Part shown: positions 10,710 to 18,500 of the stretch, piece after piece
How positions within the stretch are numbered: position 1 is the stretch's first letter
Layout: every line of letters begins with the position of its first letter
From: CAIOZW01 sp049317725
Lineage (GTDB): Bacteria; Acidobacteriota; Blastocatellia; RBC074
Length of the DNA stretch: 22,399 nt
NCBI GenBank assembly: GCA_049317725.1
Contig: JBMOHS010000048.1
Coordinates: 1 to 22,399 of the forward strand
Direction: 5' to 3'
Program-made: the position numbers and the translations under genes
The notes under the pieces: model-generated
What the model was told of the DNA's origin: nothing
Database searches by the model: none
The model's input: the letters and a program-made list of their open reading frames with translations, nothing else

Positions 10710-10783
10710 AAAAGTGCGGCCAAGCGACCACTCGAAAGCACCTTCCCTTCCCCCCAACCGAAGAGATGCCACGCGGAAGGATC

Positions 10784-10812
10784 TTGCCTTGCCCTGGAGC
10801 CGCTGCTATTGT
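10784..10812 (+). promoter_or_regulatory. Candidate sigma70-type promoter upstream of the 11032 gene
   Basis: TTGCCT (10784-10789, 4/6) and TATTGT (10807-10812) are 17 bases apart. The -10 hexamer is identical to that proposed for speA. Transcription would start near 10819, upstream of the tandem dyads at 10853-10892 and 210 bases before the ATG at 11032. Confidence 0.4.
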
Positions 10813-10852
10813 TACCAATGTTGAGAAAGGGAATGAAGATGAACTGAGTGCA

Positions 10853-10892
10853 TTTGAATATCTGTTCAATCTATTTTGAATAACTATTCAAT
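10853..10892. promoter_or_regulatory. Tandem pair of ARG-box-like dyad operators
   Basis: Two 18-bp dyads, TTTGAATATCTGTTCAAT (10853-10870) and TTTGAATAACTATTCAAT (10875-10892), differ at only two positions and are spaced 22 bases centre to centre. Against the ArgR box (WNTGAATWWWWATTCANW) the second has one mismatch and the first two. Tandem arrangement is also typical of ARG boxes, though E. coli pairs are separated by two or three bases rather than four. TetR- or ArsR-type regulators also use TGAAT/ATTCA dyads. They lie downstream of the candidate promoter, where a bound protein would block transcription. Confidence 0.6.
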
Positions 10893-11031
10893 GTATTTGG
10901 AAGGTTGCGTGGTCCCTCCGCTGGCCATTCGTGAGGAGGGGAGTTGGTGCCCCGTGGTCAGGGAGGTGTTGCAGGACCGGCACGGAATGGAGATGGTCGA
11001 CGAACCGTCCCAGAAGACACGGAGAAGAACG

Positions 11032-11652
11032 ATGGCACAGGCAGCGAAGTGGGAGAGAGGAGTACGCGAAGTCGGCAGAGCCGCTCGCCAATGGGCAGGG
11101 GCCAGCTTGCTCTTGGCAATCTTCGCAACGGGGACGGAAGGAGTCTGGGCCCAACTTCAGCTCAGCCGACCGAAGGCCGAGGCCGCACTGGAGAACCCTT
11201 ATCCGATCGGCGTCCCCCGGGAGAAGATCATTGAGACGGTTCGAGGTGTCCTCCAGGAATGTAAGATCGAACTCAATGAAGAGCGGACGCGTCTTTCCGA
11301 AGGGAAGTTGACCACCAAGCCCATCGTCTTCAGCCGCGGGGGAACGACGCGTAACAACCTCGAATACTTTGCAGCCATGCCGGCAAGCGATGTCCGCAGC
11401 TGGACCCAAGGGCGCTATTTCCTGGAGATTACTGCCCTGCCACTCGATCAAAATCGATCACAGATCTTCATTGCCGCCCATATCGAAGGCCGCTATGCCG
11501 ACGCTAGCACCGGTTCCCAATGGACGGAGGGGCAGTCGAACGGCCGCCTGGAGGATGAGGTGCTGCGTGGCCTCGCTGGCAAGATCCTCGGGATCGATCT
11601 GAGCCGCAAATCAGCAACGACGGAACGACGCCTGCTGACCTGTATCTACTGA
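11032..11652 (+). CDS. Exported protein of unknown function
   Basis: A 206-residue protein with a signal peptide: a basic N-terminus containing KWERGVREVGRAARQ, a hydrophobic ASLLLAIFATG core and probable cleavage after VWAQ (about residue 42). The mature part starts with a helix (PREKIIETVRGVLQECKIEL). Alternating beta-strand segments follow (RYFLEITALPLD, SQIFIAAHIEGRY), then a C-terminal helix and a terminal cysteine (CIY). This mixed alpha/beta pattern recalls small envelope proteins, but I recognise no family. The ATG at 11032 is preferred because GGAG (11021-11024) is seven bases upstream and the signal peptide follows. The frame is open further up to 10876, but that start would lie inside the tandem dyads and without a ribosome binding site. 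It is followed by a 14-bp hairpin and another exported protein. Confidence 0.7.
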   Translation: MAQAAKWERGVREVGRAARQWAGASLLLAIFATGTEGVWAQLQLSRPKAEAALENPYPIGVPREKIIETVRGVLQECKIELNEERTRLSEGKLTTKPIVFSRGGTTRNNLEYFAAMPASDVRSWTQGRYFLEITALPLDQNRSQIFIAAHIEGRYADASTGSQWTEGQSNGRLEDEVLRGLAGKILGIDLSRKSATTERRLLTCIY

Positions 11653-11681
11653 CCCGGGACGGGTGAGTTCTCTCCTGTCCG

Positions 11682-11711
11682 GACTCTCCATTCCCTTGGG
11701 AATGGAGAGTC
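11682..11711 (+). terminator. 14-bp perfect hairpin between two exported-protein genes
   Basis: GACTCTCCATTCCC (11682-11695) and GGGAATGGAGAGTC (11698-11711) are perfect inverted copies separated by TT. No T-run follows. It ends 14 bases before the Shine-Dalgarno of the next gene, so it could be a partial terminator or an RNA-processing/stability hairpin setting the ratio of the two genes. Confidence 0.55.
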
Positions 11712-11736
11712 GTGCGGGTCTTCCCGGAGGTGCCAG

Positions 11737-12306
11737 ATGCGCATCGGCCTCATCCTGCTTCCGCTCGTCCTCCTCTGCGCAGTGACCATCCTCCATGCAC
11801 AGACCAAGGTGAGCGATCCGCTGGCCCTGCCGGAAGGGCTCGAACAGAGCGAAGCGCTGCGTGAGACGTTGAAGCGGATGCAGATCCAGCGCGAAGAGGA
11901 GGAGTTCACCAGGATGGTCGAACGGGGCAGGCAGCTTCGGGAGAAGGTTGACGAGCTCGCCCAGTCGTTGGCCGATGACTCCTTGATCGAGGCATCGACG
12001 AGGCCCCTCCGTCTTCCCTCCGAAAGGCCCTCCCGCGCCCGGCTCCCACAGCAGACCGATAAGCTGCTCCGCGAGATGGAGAAGCTGGCCCGACAGATCC
12101 GGTCAGATTCAGGTGGCTCCAGCCAAGAGGAGAGCCTGTCAATCCCAGCAACGGTCGCGGAGGCGATCGACCAGCTCATCCAAGCGAGTACCCGTCTCAA
12201 CGAGGCGCTGGCCAAGACCTCCCGTCGGGTCGTCTCGGTCAAGGTCATCGAGGCTGCGACCAAGGTGATCGAGCTGACTCGCCACCTGCGCGGACAACTC
12301 GCCTGA
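11737..12306 (+). CDS. Exported coiled-coil protein of unknown function
   Basis: A 189-residue protein with a clear signal peptide (MRIGLILLPLVLLCAVTILHAQ, cleavage near residue 21). The rest is highly charged and helical: a Glu/Arg-rich coiled coil (residues ~38-80, with REEEEFTRMVERGRQ), a Pro/Ser/Arg linker (~88-105), and two more helices (~106-122 and ~135-188, including VAEAIDQLIQASTRLNEALAK). No catalytic motif is visible. The start is supported by GGAGG (11726-11730) six bases upstream. It lies 84 bases after the previous exported-protein gene with a hairpin between them, so they may form a two-gene unit. A periplasmic structural role is a guess from the coiled coils. Confidence 0.75.
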   Translation: MRIGLILLPLVLLCAVTILHAQTKVSDPLALPEGLEQSEALRETLKRMQIQREEEEFTRMVERGRQLREKVDELAQSLADDSLIEASTRPLRLPSERPSRARLPQQTDKLLREMEKLARQIRSDSGGSSQEESLSIPATVAEAIDQLIQASTRLNEALAKTSRRVVSVKVIEAATKVIELTRHLRGQLA

Positions 12307-12347
12307 GCCATTCTGGAGTCTCTGCCATGCCTACTGATTTCCAGAAA

Positions 12348-12541
12348 GGTAACTACTCACGGTGAGGAAGAGAGGATTGAACCATAGAGGCACAGAGGTC
12401 ACCGAGAAGAGAATGTTGGGGTGGCTTTCTCTGTGTTCTCTGTGCCTCGGTGGTGATTTCCCTGCCTCACCAAAGAGGCACAGAGATCACCGGGAAGGAG
12501 ACAGGATCCCTTGAAGTTCATCGATGCTGTGAGTAGTTACC
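12348..12541. mobile_element. MITE-like element with 13-bp terminal inverted repeats
   Basis: GGTAACTACTCAC (12348-12360) and GTGAGTAGTTACC (12529-12541) are perfect 13-bp inverted copies bounding 194 bases with no coding capacity. CAGAAA (12342-12347) and CAGGAA (12542-12547) flank them and could be a decayed 6-bp target duplication. Inside are three copies of a 29-bp repeat in forward, inverted, forward order. These are features of a non-autonomous transposable element. Its right end reaches into the VWFA-related gene. Confidence 0.6.
12381..12497. repeat. Three copies of a 29-30-bp GAGGCACAGAG repeat
   Basis: Copies lie at 12381-12409 (forward), 12425-12454 (inverted) and 12469-12497 (forward), sharing the core GAGGCACAGAG followed by a CAC/ACA-GAG-type tail. 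Copies one and two form a long imperfect hairpin. From memory, sequences of this kind (ACCACAGAGGCACAGAG) recur in intergenic regions of many environmental bacteria. The third copy runs into AAGGAG, the ribosome binding site of the next gene. Confidence 0.7.
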
Positions 12542-13464
12542 CAGGAAGAGCCGTTCTCGGAGGATTGCTGCTGATCGCTCCGCTGACGGGCCTGGGGCAG
12601 ACCCCGACGCGCCCTCCCGTCCGGGAAGCGGAGGAGGCCATCTCGGTCGAGACCAACCTGGTCGTCGTGCCGGTCACGGTCCGCGACGCGAAACAGCGCT
12701 TCGTTCCCGGGCTGACCCTCCAGCACTTCCGCTTGACAGAGGACCGGACTCCCCAACAGATTCTCAGCTTCCGTGCCACCGAGCACCCATTTGCCGCATC
12801 GATCCTGCTCGACACCAGCGGAAGCATGGAGCGCAAGCTCTCCCTCGTACGGGCTGCTTGTGCCAACTTTGTCGAGGGGCTGCGCCCAGGGGATCGATTC
12901 AGCCTCTTCAGTTTTGGAAATGGCCGGGTGCGTCAACTGCAGGGCTTTACCGAGGGACAAGAGATCGCCGATGCCTTGTGGGACCTCGAAGCCCGGGGGC
13001 AGACGCCCCTCTACGACGCGATCCTGCAAGCCACCGAGGCCCTCTCGCAGCAGCCAGAGGAGCGGCGCGTTCTGCTGATCGTCTCGGACGGTGCCGACAC
13101 GGAGAGCCGTGCCAACTTCGATGAGGTGCTGCGACGCAGCTTGGAGGCCCACCTCGTCGTCTATGCGGTCGATCTCAGCGACCAGGCGGTCTTCGGAAGA
13201 AGCCCAGGCCCGGACTCGACCAGCGGGCTCCGGGAACTGGCCACCCGATCGGGGGGGCAGTTCTTTCGGACTCCCGGCGGCGCCCTTCTCCGCGACGCCT
13301 TCGCCGCGACCATCGAGGAGCTGCACCACCAATACACCCTGACCTACCAACCCCACGAAGAGCGGCTCGATGGACGCTGGCGCCGCATCGAGGTCGTCGT
13401 CGACCGTCCCGGCTTGCAAGTGCGCAGTCGACAGGGCTACTGGGCACGCAAGCGGCCCCGCTAA
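12511..13464 (+). CDS. VWFA-related acidobacterial-type protein (exported)
   Basis: A 317-residue protein of the VWFA-related family characteristic of Acidobacteria. It has an N-terminal signal-like segment (RAVLGGLLLIAPLTGLGQ, residues 13-30), a short beta-rich region (VETNLVVVPVTVRDAKQRFV... LTEDRTPQQI), then a von Willebrand A domain (~94-290). The metal-ion-dependent adhesion site is intact: DTSGS (Asp101, Ser103, Ser105), Thr165 (GQTPLYDA) and Asp193 (VSDGAD). Such domains bind protein or matrix ligands through Mg2+; the specific partner is unknown. The start is TTG at 12511 with AAGGAG (12495-12500) ten bases upstream. Start, binding site and codons 1-10 all lie inside the repeat-bounded element at 12348-12541, so the original N-terminus may have been replaced. 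The stop is 18 bases before the next promoter. Confidence 0.88.
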   Translation: MKFIDAVSSYPGRAVLGGLLLIAPLTGLGQTPTRPPVREAEEAISVETNLVVVPVTVRDAKQRFVPGLTLQHFRLTEDRTPQQILSFRATEHPFAASILLDTSGSMERKLSLVRAACANFVEGLRPGDRFSLFSFGNGRVRQLQGFTEGQEIADALWDLEARGQTPLYDAILQATEALSQQPEERRVLLIVSDGADTESRANFDEVLRRSLEAHLVVYAVDLSDQAVFGRSPGPDSTSGLRELATRSGGQFFRTPGGALLRDAFAATIEELHHQYTLTYQPHEERLDGRWRRIEVVVDRPGLQVRSRQGYWARKRPR

Positions 13465-13482
13465 CCCCTTGGCACGCCCATC

Positions 13483-13511
13483 TTGACTCGCTCCAGCCTC
13501 TCCCCTATAGT
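13483..13511 (+). promoter_or_regulatory. Sigma70-type promoter of the tat genes
   Basis: TTGACT (13483-13488, 5/6) and TATAGT (13506-13511, 5/6) are exactly 17 bases apart, 18 bases after the stop codon of the VWFA-related gene. Predicted start is near 13518, giving a ~145-base leader to tatA. Confidence 0.7.
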
Positions 13512-13517
13512 GCAAAA

Positions 13518-13662
13518 TTGTTTTGTATAAGGAAGAGAGAGGCGAGTGTACCCTCTCTCCGCCGCCGACCAGGATGAACTCCCCTCTGGCATAGGCCAAG
13601 GTGAGGGGGAGCCCTTATAACAAACTGGTCAAAGAGGAAGCCATCTGAAAGAGGTGAAGAAG
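13518..13662 (+). promoter_or_regulatory. Structured leader of the tat operon
   Basis: Two hairpins can form: GAGAGAGG (13535-13542) with CCTCTCTC (13552-13559), and a larger one in which CTCCCC and TGGC (about 13579-13590) pair with GCCA and GGGGAG (about 13596-13611). GAGGTG (13651-13656) is the ribosome binding site, six bases before the ATG at 13663. No known riboswitch was recognised. Confidence 0.35.
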
Positions 13663-14136
13663 ATGGGACTCGGAATGCCCGAAGTGATCTTGATACTGGT
13701 GATTGCCCTGATCGTCTTCGGTCCTCGTAAGCTCCCCGAATTGGGACGCTCGATGGGACAGGCCATGGCCCAGTTCCGCCGCGCCTCGGATGACTTCAAA
13801 CGGACCTGGGAGCAAGAGGTCGAACTGGAGAAAGTGACCCCCTCATCGACCGCCATTGGAGCGGGTGCCGCCTCCCACAACACGAGCAGCCACTACTCGC
13901 AGTATGGTTCCGAGTACAGTCCAGAGTATGCGTCCAACGGCTACTCTTATGGCTATGAACCGGAGGTCAACGGTCAGGATCCGCACAACGCTCCGGCCAG
14001 CGCTGGCGCGACACCGAGCGGGGCCGCCGATGGAACGCCCGACACCAATCCGGAGGTGACCCCGGGTTCTTCCGCTGCCCCCCCCGTCCCGACCGAGGCA
14101 AAAAAGAGTTTGGCGGATGAGCGCCACTGGATCTGA
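13663..14136 (+). CDS. tatA: Sec-independent protein translocase subunit TatA/TatB
   Basis: Inner-membrane subunit of the twin-arginine translocase, which exports folded proteins. The 157-residue protein has the family's short N-terminal transmembrane helix (PEVILILVIALIVFG, residues ~6-20), the FGP hinge (19-21), and the amphipathic helix (KLPELGRSMGQAMAQFRRASDDF). The rest is unusual: residues ~60-157 form a low-complexity tail, first rich in Tyr/Ser (HYSQYGSEYSPEYASNGYSY), then in Pro/Ala/Gly/Thr, ending in a charged KKSLADERHWI. The length is closer to TatB than to a typical TatA (~60-90), and TatA and TatB cannot be separated from sequence alone. ATG 13663 is chosen over GTG 13654 because GAGGTG sits six bases before it and MGLGMPE is a normal TatA N-terminus. 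It precedes tatC by eight bases. Confidence 0.92.
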   Translation: MGLGMPEVILILVIALIVFGPRKLPELGRSMGQAMAQFRRASDDFKRTWEQEVELEKVTPSSTAIGAGAASHNTSSHYSQYGSEYSPEYASNGYSYGYEPEVNGQDPHNAPASAGATPSGAADGTPDTNPEVTPGSSAAPPVPTEAKKSLADERHWI

Positions 14137-14144
14137 CAGTCAGT

Positions 14145-15200
14145 ATGTCTGAGGCAACCCCGGAACAAGATGGAGTCCAGATGTCCTTCCTGGACCACCT
14201 CGACGAGCTGCGACAACGGCTCATCTATAGTGTCGTCGCGATCGTCGTCGCCTTCGCGGTCTGCTTCACTTTCGCCGAGCCGATCTACAAGTTCCTCTCT
14301 GTCCCCGTCATTCGCCAACTCCAGAAAGAGCGGCGCTCCCTGCAGGAGAGGTATGGGTCGATCAATCTCAGCGAAGTCAAGGTTGGCGAGACCCTCCAGT
14401 ACACCTTCACCCGCGAGACCTCGGTCAATGGAGTCAAAGTTCCTCTCGGAACCACCATCACTGTCCGCAAAGTCGAGACCGACGGGAAAGCGCGGCTGGT
14501 CTTGGCGGAGCGCTGGTCGGTCGCGACGACGATCCTCCCGGCCGATACCCCAATCGATCAGATCCATCAGGAGGGTGACTCCAAGCTCTTCTTCGACGAC
14601 GAGAGCAACCAGCTGGTCCTGCGGGGAGTGACCAGCCCCTTCATGGTCTATCTGCGAGTGGCCCTCTACGCGGGAATCGCCTTCGCCGTTCCCTTCCTCT
14701 TCTTCCAGATCTGGGCCTTCATCTCCCCTGGCCTCTACCAGCATGAAAAACGCTACATCGTTCCCGTCCTCTTCATGTCGACCTTCTTCTTCGTCGCCGG
14801 GGTCAGCTTCGCCTACACCATCGCCTTCCCGGCCGTCTGCGACTACATGCTCGGGCTGGCGATGAAGGGGGGATTCCGGACGCTGCTCGATGCCGAGGAC
14901 TATCTCGACCTGATCATCATGATCATGCTCGGCCTCGGGGTCGTCTTCCAAATCCCGACGATCTCGTTCATCCTCGGTCGCATCGGACTCCTCACCGCTC
15001 GGATGATGATCAAATCCTGGCGCTACGCCATTGTCGGCATCGCCATTCTCGCCGCGGTCCTCACCCCGACTCCGGATGCCTTCAACATGATGATGTTTGC
15101 CCTGCCGATGCTCGCCCTCTATTTTCTGAGCATTCTCATCGTCTGGCTCTTCGGAAAACCCCGCCAGAGCGATCGCGAATACGAGGCTGCCGCTCGCTGA
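14145..15200 (+). CDS. tatC: Sec-independent protein translocase subunit TatC with enlarged first periplasmic loop
   Basis: Polytopic inner-membrane receptor of the Tat pathway that binds twin-arginine signal peptides. Conserved elements: SFLDHLDELRQRL with the signal-peptide-contacting HLDELR (18-23), TM1 (~27-44), FISPGLYQHEK (192-202, with Pro195 and Glu201), and LTPTPDAF (307-313) before TM6; six helices in all. At 351 residues it is about 100 longer than the usual ~250. The extra part is one insertion of roughly residues 60-160 in the first periplasmic loop, between TM1 and SPFMVYLRVALYAG. It is hydrophilic and probably beta-rich (TTITVRKV, KARLVLAERWSV). ATG 14145 lies eight bases after tatA and lacks a clear ribosome binding site. 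ATG 14181 (MSFLDHLDEL) has GGAG five bases upstream and may be the true start. Confidence 0.95.
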   Translation: MSEATPEQDGVQMSFLDHLDELRQRLIYSVVAIVVAFAVCFTFAEPIYKFLSVPVIRQLQKERRSLQERYGSINLSEVKVGETLQYTFTRETSVNGVKVPLGTTITVRKVETDGKARLVLAERWSVATTILPADTPIDQIHQEGDSKLFFDDESNQLVLRGVTSPFMVYLRVALYAGIAFAVPFLFFQIWAFISPGLYQHEKRYIVPVLFMSTFFFVAGVSFAYTIAFPAVCDYMLGLAMKGGFRTLLDAEDYLDLIIMIMLGLGVVFQIPTISFILGRIGLLTARMMIKSWRYAIVGIAILAAVLTPTPDAFNMMMFALPMLALYFLSILIVWLFGKPRQSDREYEAAAR

Positions 15201-15292
15201 TCCCTCCTCCCCTTTTCCTCTCTTGGCTTGTAAATCTTGCTGGCATGTCTTCTCTTGTCGTGGTATTCTCCGCGGCGTTTCCCTGATTTGTA

Positions 15293-15362
15293 GATCCAAT
15301 TTGATTGATCCAATTTGATTGACCCGGTCTGACTGACCAAGTCGTACTGATTCGTACCTGAT
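15293..15362. repeat. Five tandem 14-nt repeats (iteron-like)
   Basis: GATCCAATTTGATT occurs twice head to tail (15293-15306, 15307-15320), followed in the same 14-base register by GACCCGGTCTGACT, GACCAAGTCGTACT and GATTCGTACCTGAT. The first two copies are identical and the rest degenerate, keeping GA at the start and pyrimidine-rich T-ending units. They lie in the 375-base gap between tatC and the TonB-dependent receptor gene. The remainder of that gap holds a small GGCCCA/TGGGCC hairpin (15407-15426) and no clear promoter hexamers. Confidence 0.55.
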
Positions 15363-15518
15363 CCCGATCATCTGTTTTCACTGCCTTTCTGTGTGCAGCA
15401 CGGGGCGGCCCAGTTTGAAGTGGGCCAGTCTCTTCCCGGTGGAATATCCCTCTGGTTTACCGATAAACAGAGCGCATCAAAAATCCGTTTTCTTCTGATT
15501 TACCGTTGTGGAAGGGGG

Positions 15519-15570
15519 GGAGAGGCGATCAAGGATCGGCTCTCCGGGGAATAACAATCTTCGAGGAGGT
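15519..15570 (+). promoter_or_regulatory. Hairpin and strong ribosome binding site before the TonB-dependent receptor
   Basis: GGAGAG (15519-15524) and CGATC (15526-15530) pair with GATCG (15534-15538) and CTCTCC (15540-15545), with one G-G mismatch and an AAG loop. AGGAGGT (15564-15570), an almost perfect Shine-Dalgarno, follows five bases before the ATG at 15576. The hairpin leaves the binding site exposed and may protect the 5' end or be a protein-binding site. Confidence 0.45.
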
Positions 15571-15575
15571 ATAAG

Positions 15576-18500
15576 ATGCGCAGGGCAATGGCGGGAATAG
15601 GCCTGATCCTCTGTCTCTTGGCGGGGACGGGGGCTATCTGGGCACAGGCCGTCTACGGAAACATCGTCGGGACAGTCGTCGACCCAGCAGGGGCGGCGGT
15701 GGCCAACGCGCGGGTGGTGATTACCGACACGCAGCGACAGACGAGTGTGACGACGACGACGAACGAGGACGGGAACTTCACGCAACGCGGGTTGATCGCG
15801 GGGACGTACCAGGTGCGGGTCGAATCGAGTGGATTCAAGGCCGCGGTGGTGAATGTCTCGGTCTCGGTCGACCAGTTTTCGCGAGCGGACCTGAAATTGG
15901 AGGTAGGCGAGGTCTCGCAAGTGGTCGAGATCAGCGCGGAAGCTCCCTTGTTGAAGACGGAGCGGGCGGATGTAGCGGTGACCTTCACGGAGAAGACGGT
16001 GACCAACCTGCCCCTGATCAACCGGCGGTTCACGCAGTTTGAGTTGTTGACGCCGGGGGTGCAGGCGACGACCTCGCAGACGGCCTCATCGGAGGATCCG
16101 CAGGGGTCGTACCGCAAAGTGGTCAATGGGCAGAGCTTCGCGGGGACGACCCATCTGCTCGACGGGACGGACAACCGCGACGCCCTGCTCAGCCTGATCG
16201 TCATCAATCCGACGTTGGAGTCCCTCTCGGAGGCCAAGCTGACGACGGCCTCCTATGACGCCGAGTTTGGGGCGACGGCGGGGGTGGTAAGCGTCCAGAC
16301 CAAGTCGGGAACGAACGAGTTTCACGGGGTGGGATTCAACTACCTGCGGAACAATGTCTTCAATGCGCGGAATCCGTTCACGCAGTTTCAGAAGATTCGC
16401 GGATCGGACCGGTTCATTCCGGTGACGCAGCTCAACCAATTTGGGGGAGCGGCGAGTGGAAGGATCATTCCAGACAAGTTCTTCTGGTTTGCAGACTACC
16501 AGGGGACAAGGCGGAACACGGGAGGATCGGCCCTGCTGCGAGTCCCGACGGCGGCAGAGCGTGCCGGCGACCTGAGTGGACTGCAACTGGACATCTTCGA
16601 TCCAGCGACTGGCGACACGCCGGGGACGAGGTCCCAGTTTGCGGGCAACCGGATTCCGACCGCACGGATCTCCCCGCAGGCCTTGCGGCTGCTCAATTTC
16701 ATTCCCTTGCCGAACATCTCGGGGGCGCTGCGCGACGCGCCGAACTACGTCGGTTCGGGAGTGATCAACTTTGATGAGGACTTGGCCAACACGCGATGGG
16801 ACTATTTCCACAGCTCGGCCCTGCAGTTCTTCGGGCGGTACAGCTTTGCTGACTACCGGCTCGACTCACCCGGAATCTTTGGATACGAAGGCGGGGGACG
16901 TGGGTTTGACGAATCGGCCCCCTTTGCGGGCATTTCGCGCACCCGCAATCAGAGCTTGGCGACGGGTTTCAACTACACGGTCAACAATAACCTTTTGACG
17001 GACTTCCGGTTTGGGTGGTTCCGCTACCGGGTCAATGTCGATCCAGGCGCAGGGGACACGACCCCGGCCAAGGATGCCGGGATTCCCGGGTTGAACAACG
17101 ACTCGTTCACGGGGGGAATGCCTGCCTTCCTGCTCAACGGATATGGTCCGGGAGGAAACTCCGGGAACCAGTTCAACTTTGGGTATGCCCTGCAGTTTGC
17201 AAGGTGCAACTGCCCATTGCGGCAGAACGAGCGGGCCTTCCAGCTGGTCAACAACTGGACCTTCCTGCAAGGGAACCATTCGTGGCGGTTTGGGATTGAC
17301 TATCGCTACGCGATGAACCTGCGGATCCCCTCGGATCGCCACCGCTCCGGGGAGTTGCAGTTCAATGCGGCGCGGACGCAGGGTCCGACGGGCGGGGGAT
17401 CGGCGCTCGCCTCCTTCCTCCTCGGCGATGTCAGCGTCTTCGAGCGCTACGTCAGCACGATCACCGACGCAGAAGAGCGGCAGCACCGGTTCTTCATGTT
17501 TCTGCAAGACAACTGGCGCGTCAGCCGGAATCTGACGATCAACTATGGACTGCGCTACGAGAACTACCGTCCGCAGACCGTCACTGGGCCCGGGAAGGGT
17601 GGCTTCGTCGACATCAAGACCGGTGAGGTGAAGATCGCTGGATCGGAGGGGGTCGGGCTCGACCTCGGACTCCAGCCGGCCAACAACCTCTTCGCCCCGC
17701 GGCTGGGGATCGCCTACAAGTTGAGGGAGAAGACGGTCCTGCGCATGGGCTATGGCCGTGGGTTTGACATTGGGGTCTTCGGGTCCGTCTTCGGCCACAA
17801 CGTGACGCAGAACCTTCCCGTGCTGGGAATTCAGTCGATGCAGCCAGCACGGAACTTCGACTCCGTCTTCAATCTGACGCAGGGGCCACCCGCCCTCGAT
17901 CCGCGGAGCATTCTCGATCGTCAGCCGAAAGGACCGAACGGACGACCGCTGCTGCCAAATGGGGTGACAGCGTTCATCCTGCCAGACCGGCTGCGGATGC
18001 CGACGGTCGACTCCTGGAATGTGACGCTGCAACAGCAGTTGGTGGGCGATATCGCCGTCGAGGCGGGGTACGTCGGAACCAAGGGAACGCACGTCTTCGC
18101 CGGCTTCGGTGGGGACTACGACTTCAACCAAGCGACCCTGGTCGGCTATCCGAACTTGACCACCAACCAGCGCAGGCCTTTCTTCAACCGGTTTGGGTGG
18201 TCGCAGAACTTCCGCTACTACGGTTCGGATGCGAGCAACAACTTCCACTCGATGCAGTTGAAGGCGGAGAAGCGGTTCTCCGGTGGCTACTCGCTCTTGA
18301 CCCATTACGTCTGGTCGCGGGCGTTCAACTACACCAATACCTACTACAACATCGACGCCCGGGAGGCCTACGGTCCCAACGACAATCATCGCAGCCACGT
18401 CTACACGTTGGCGGGGGTCTACGAGTTGCCGTTTGGGAAGGGGCGCAAGTTCCTGAGCAGTGCAGGGAAGGTGGCCGAGACGGTCCTGGGGGGCTGGCAA

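Noticed and set aside
12348..12541. CRISPR-like reading of the three 29-bp repeats
   Set aside because: The copies alternate in orientation, diverge from each other and have short unequal spacers. No cas genes are nearby.
13974..15371. 465-codon minus-strand open frame rich in Asp/Glu/Arg
   Set aside because: Antisense to tatA/B and tatC; it is a composition artefact without hydrophobic core or motifs.
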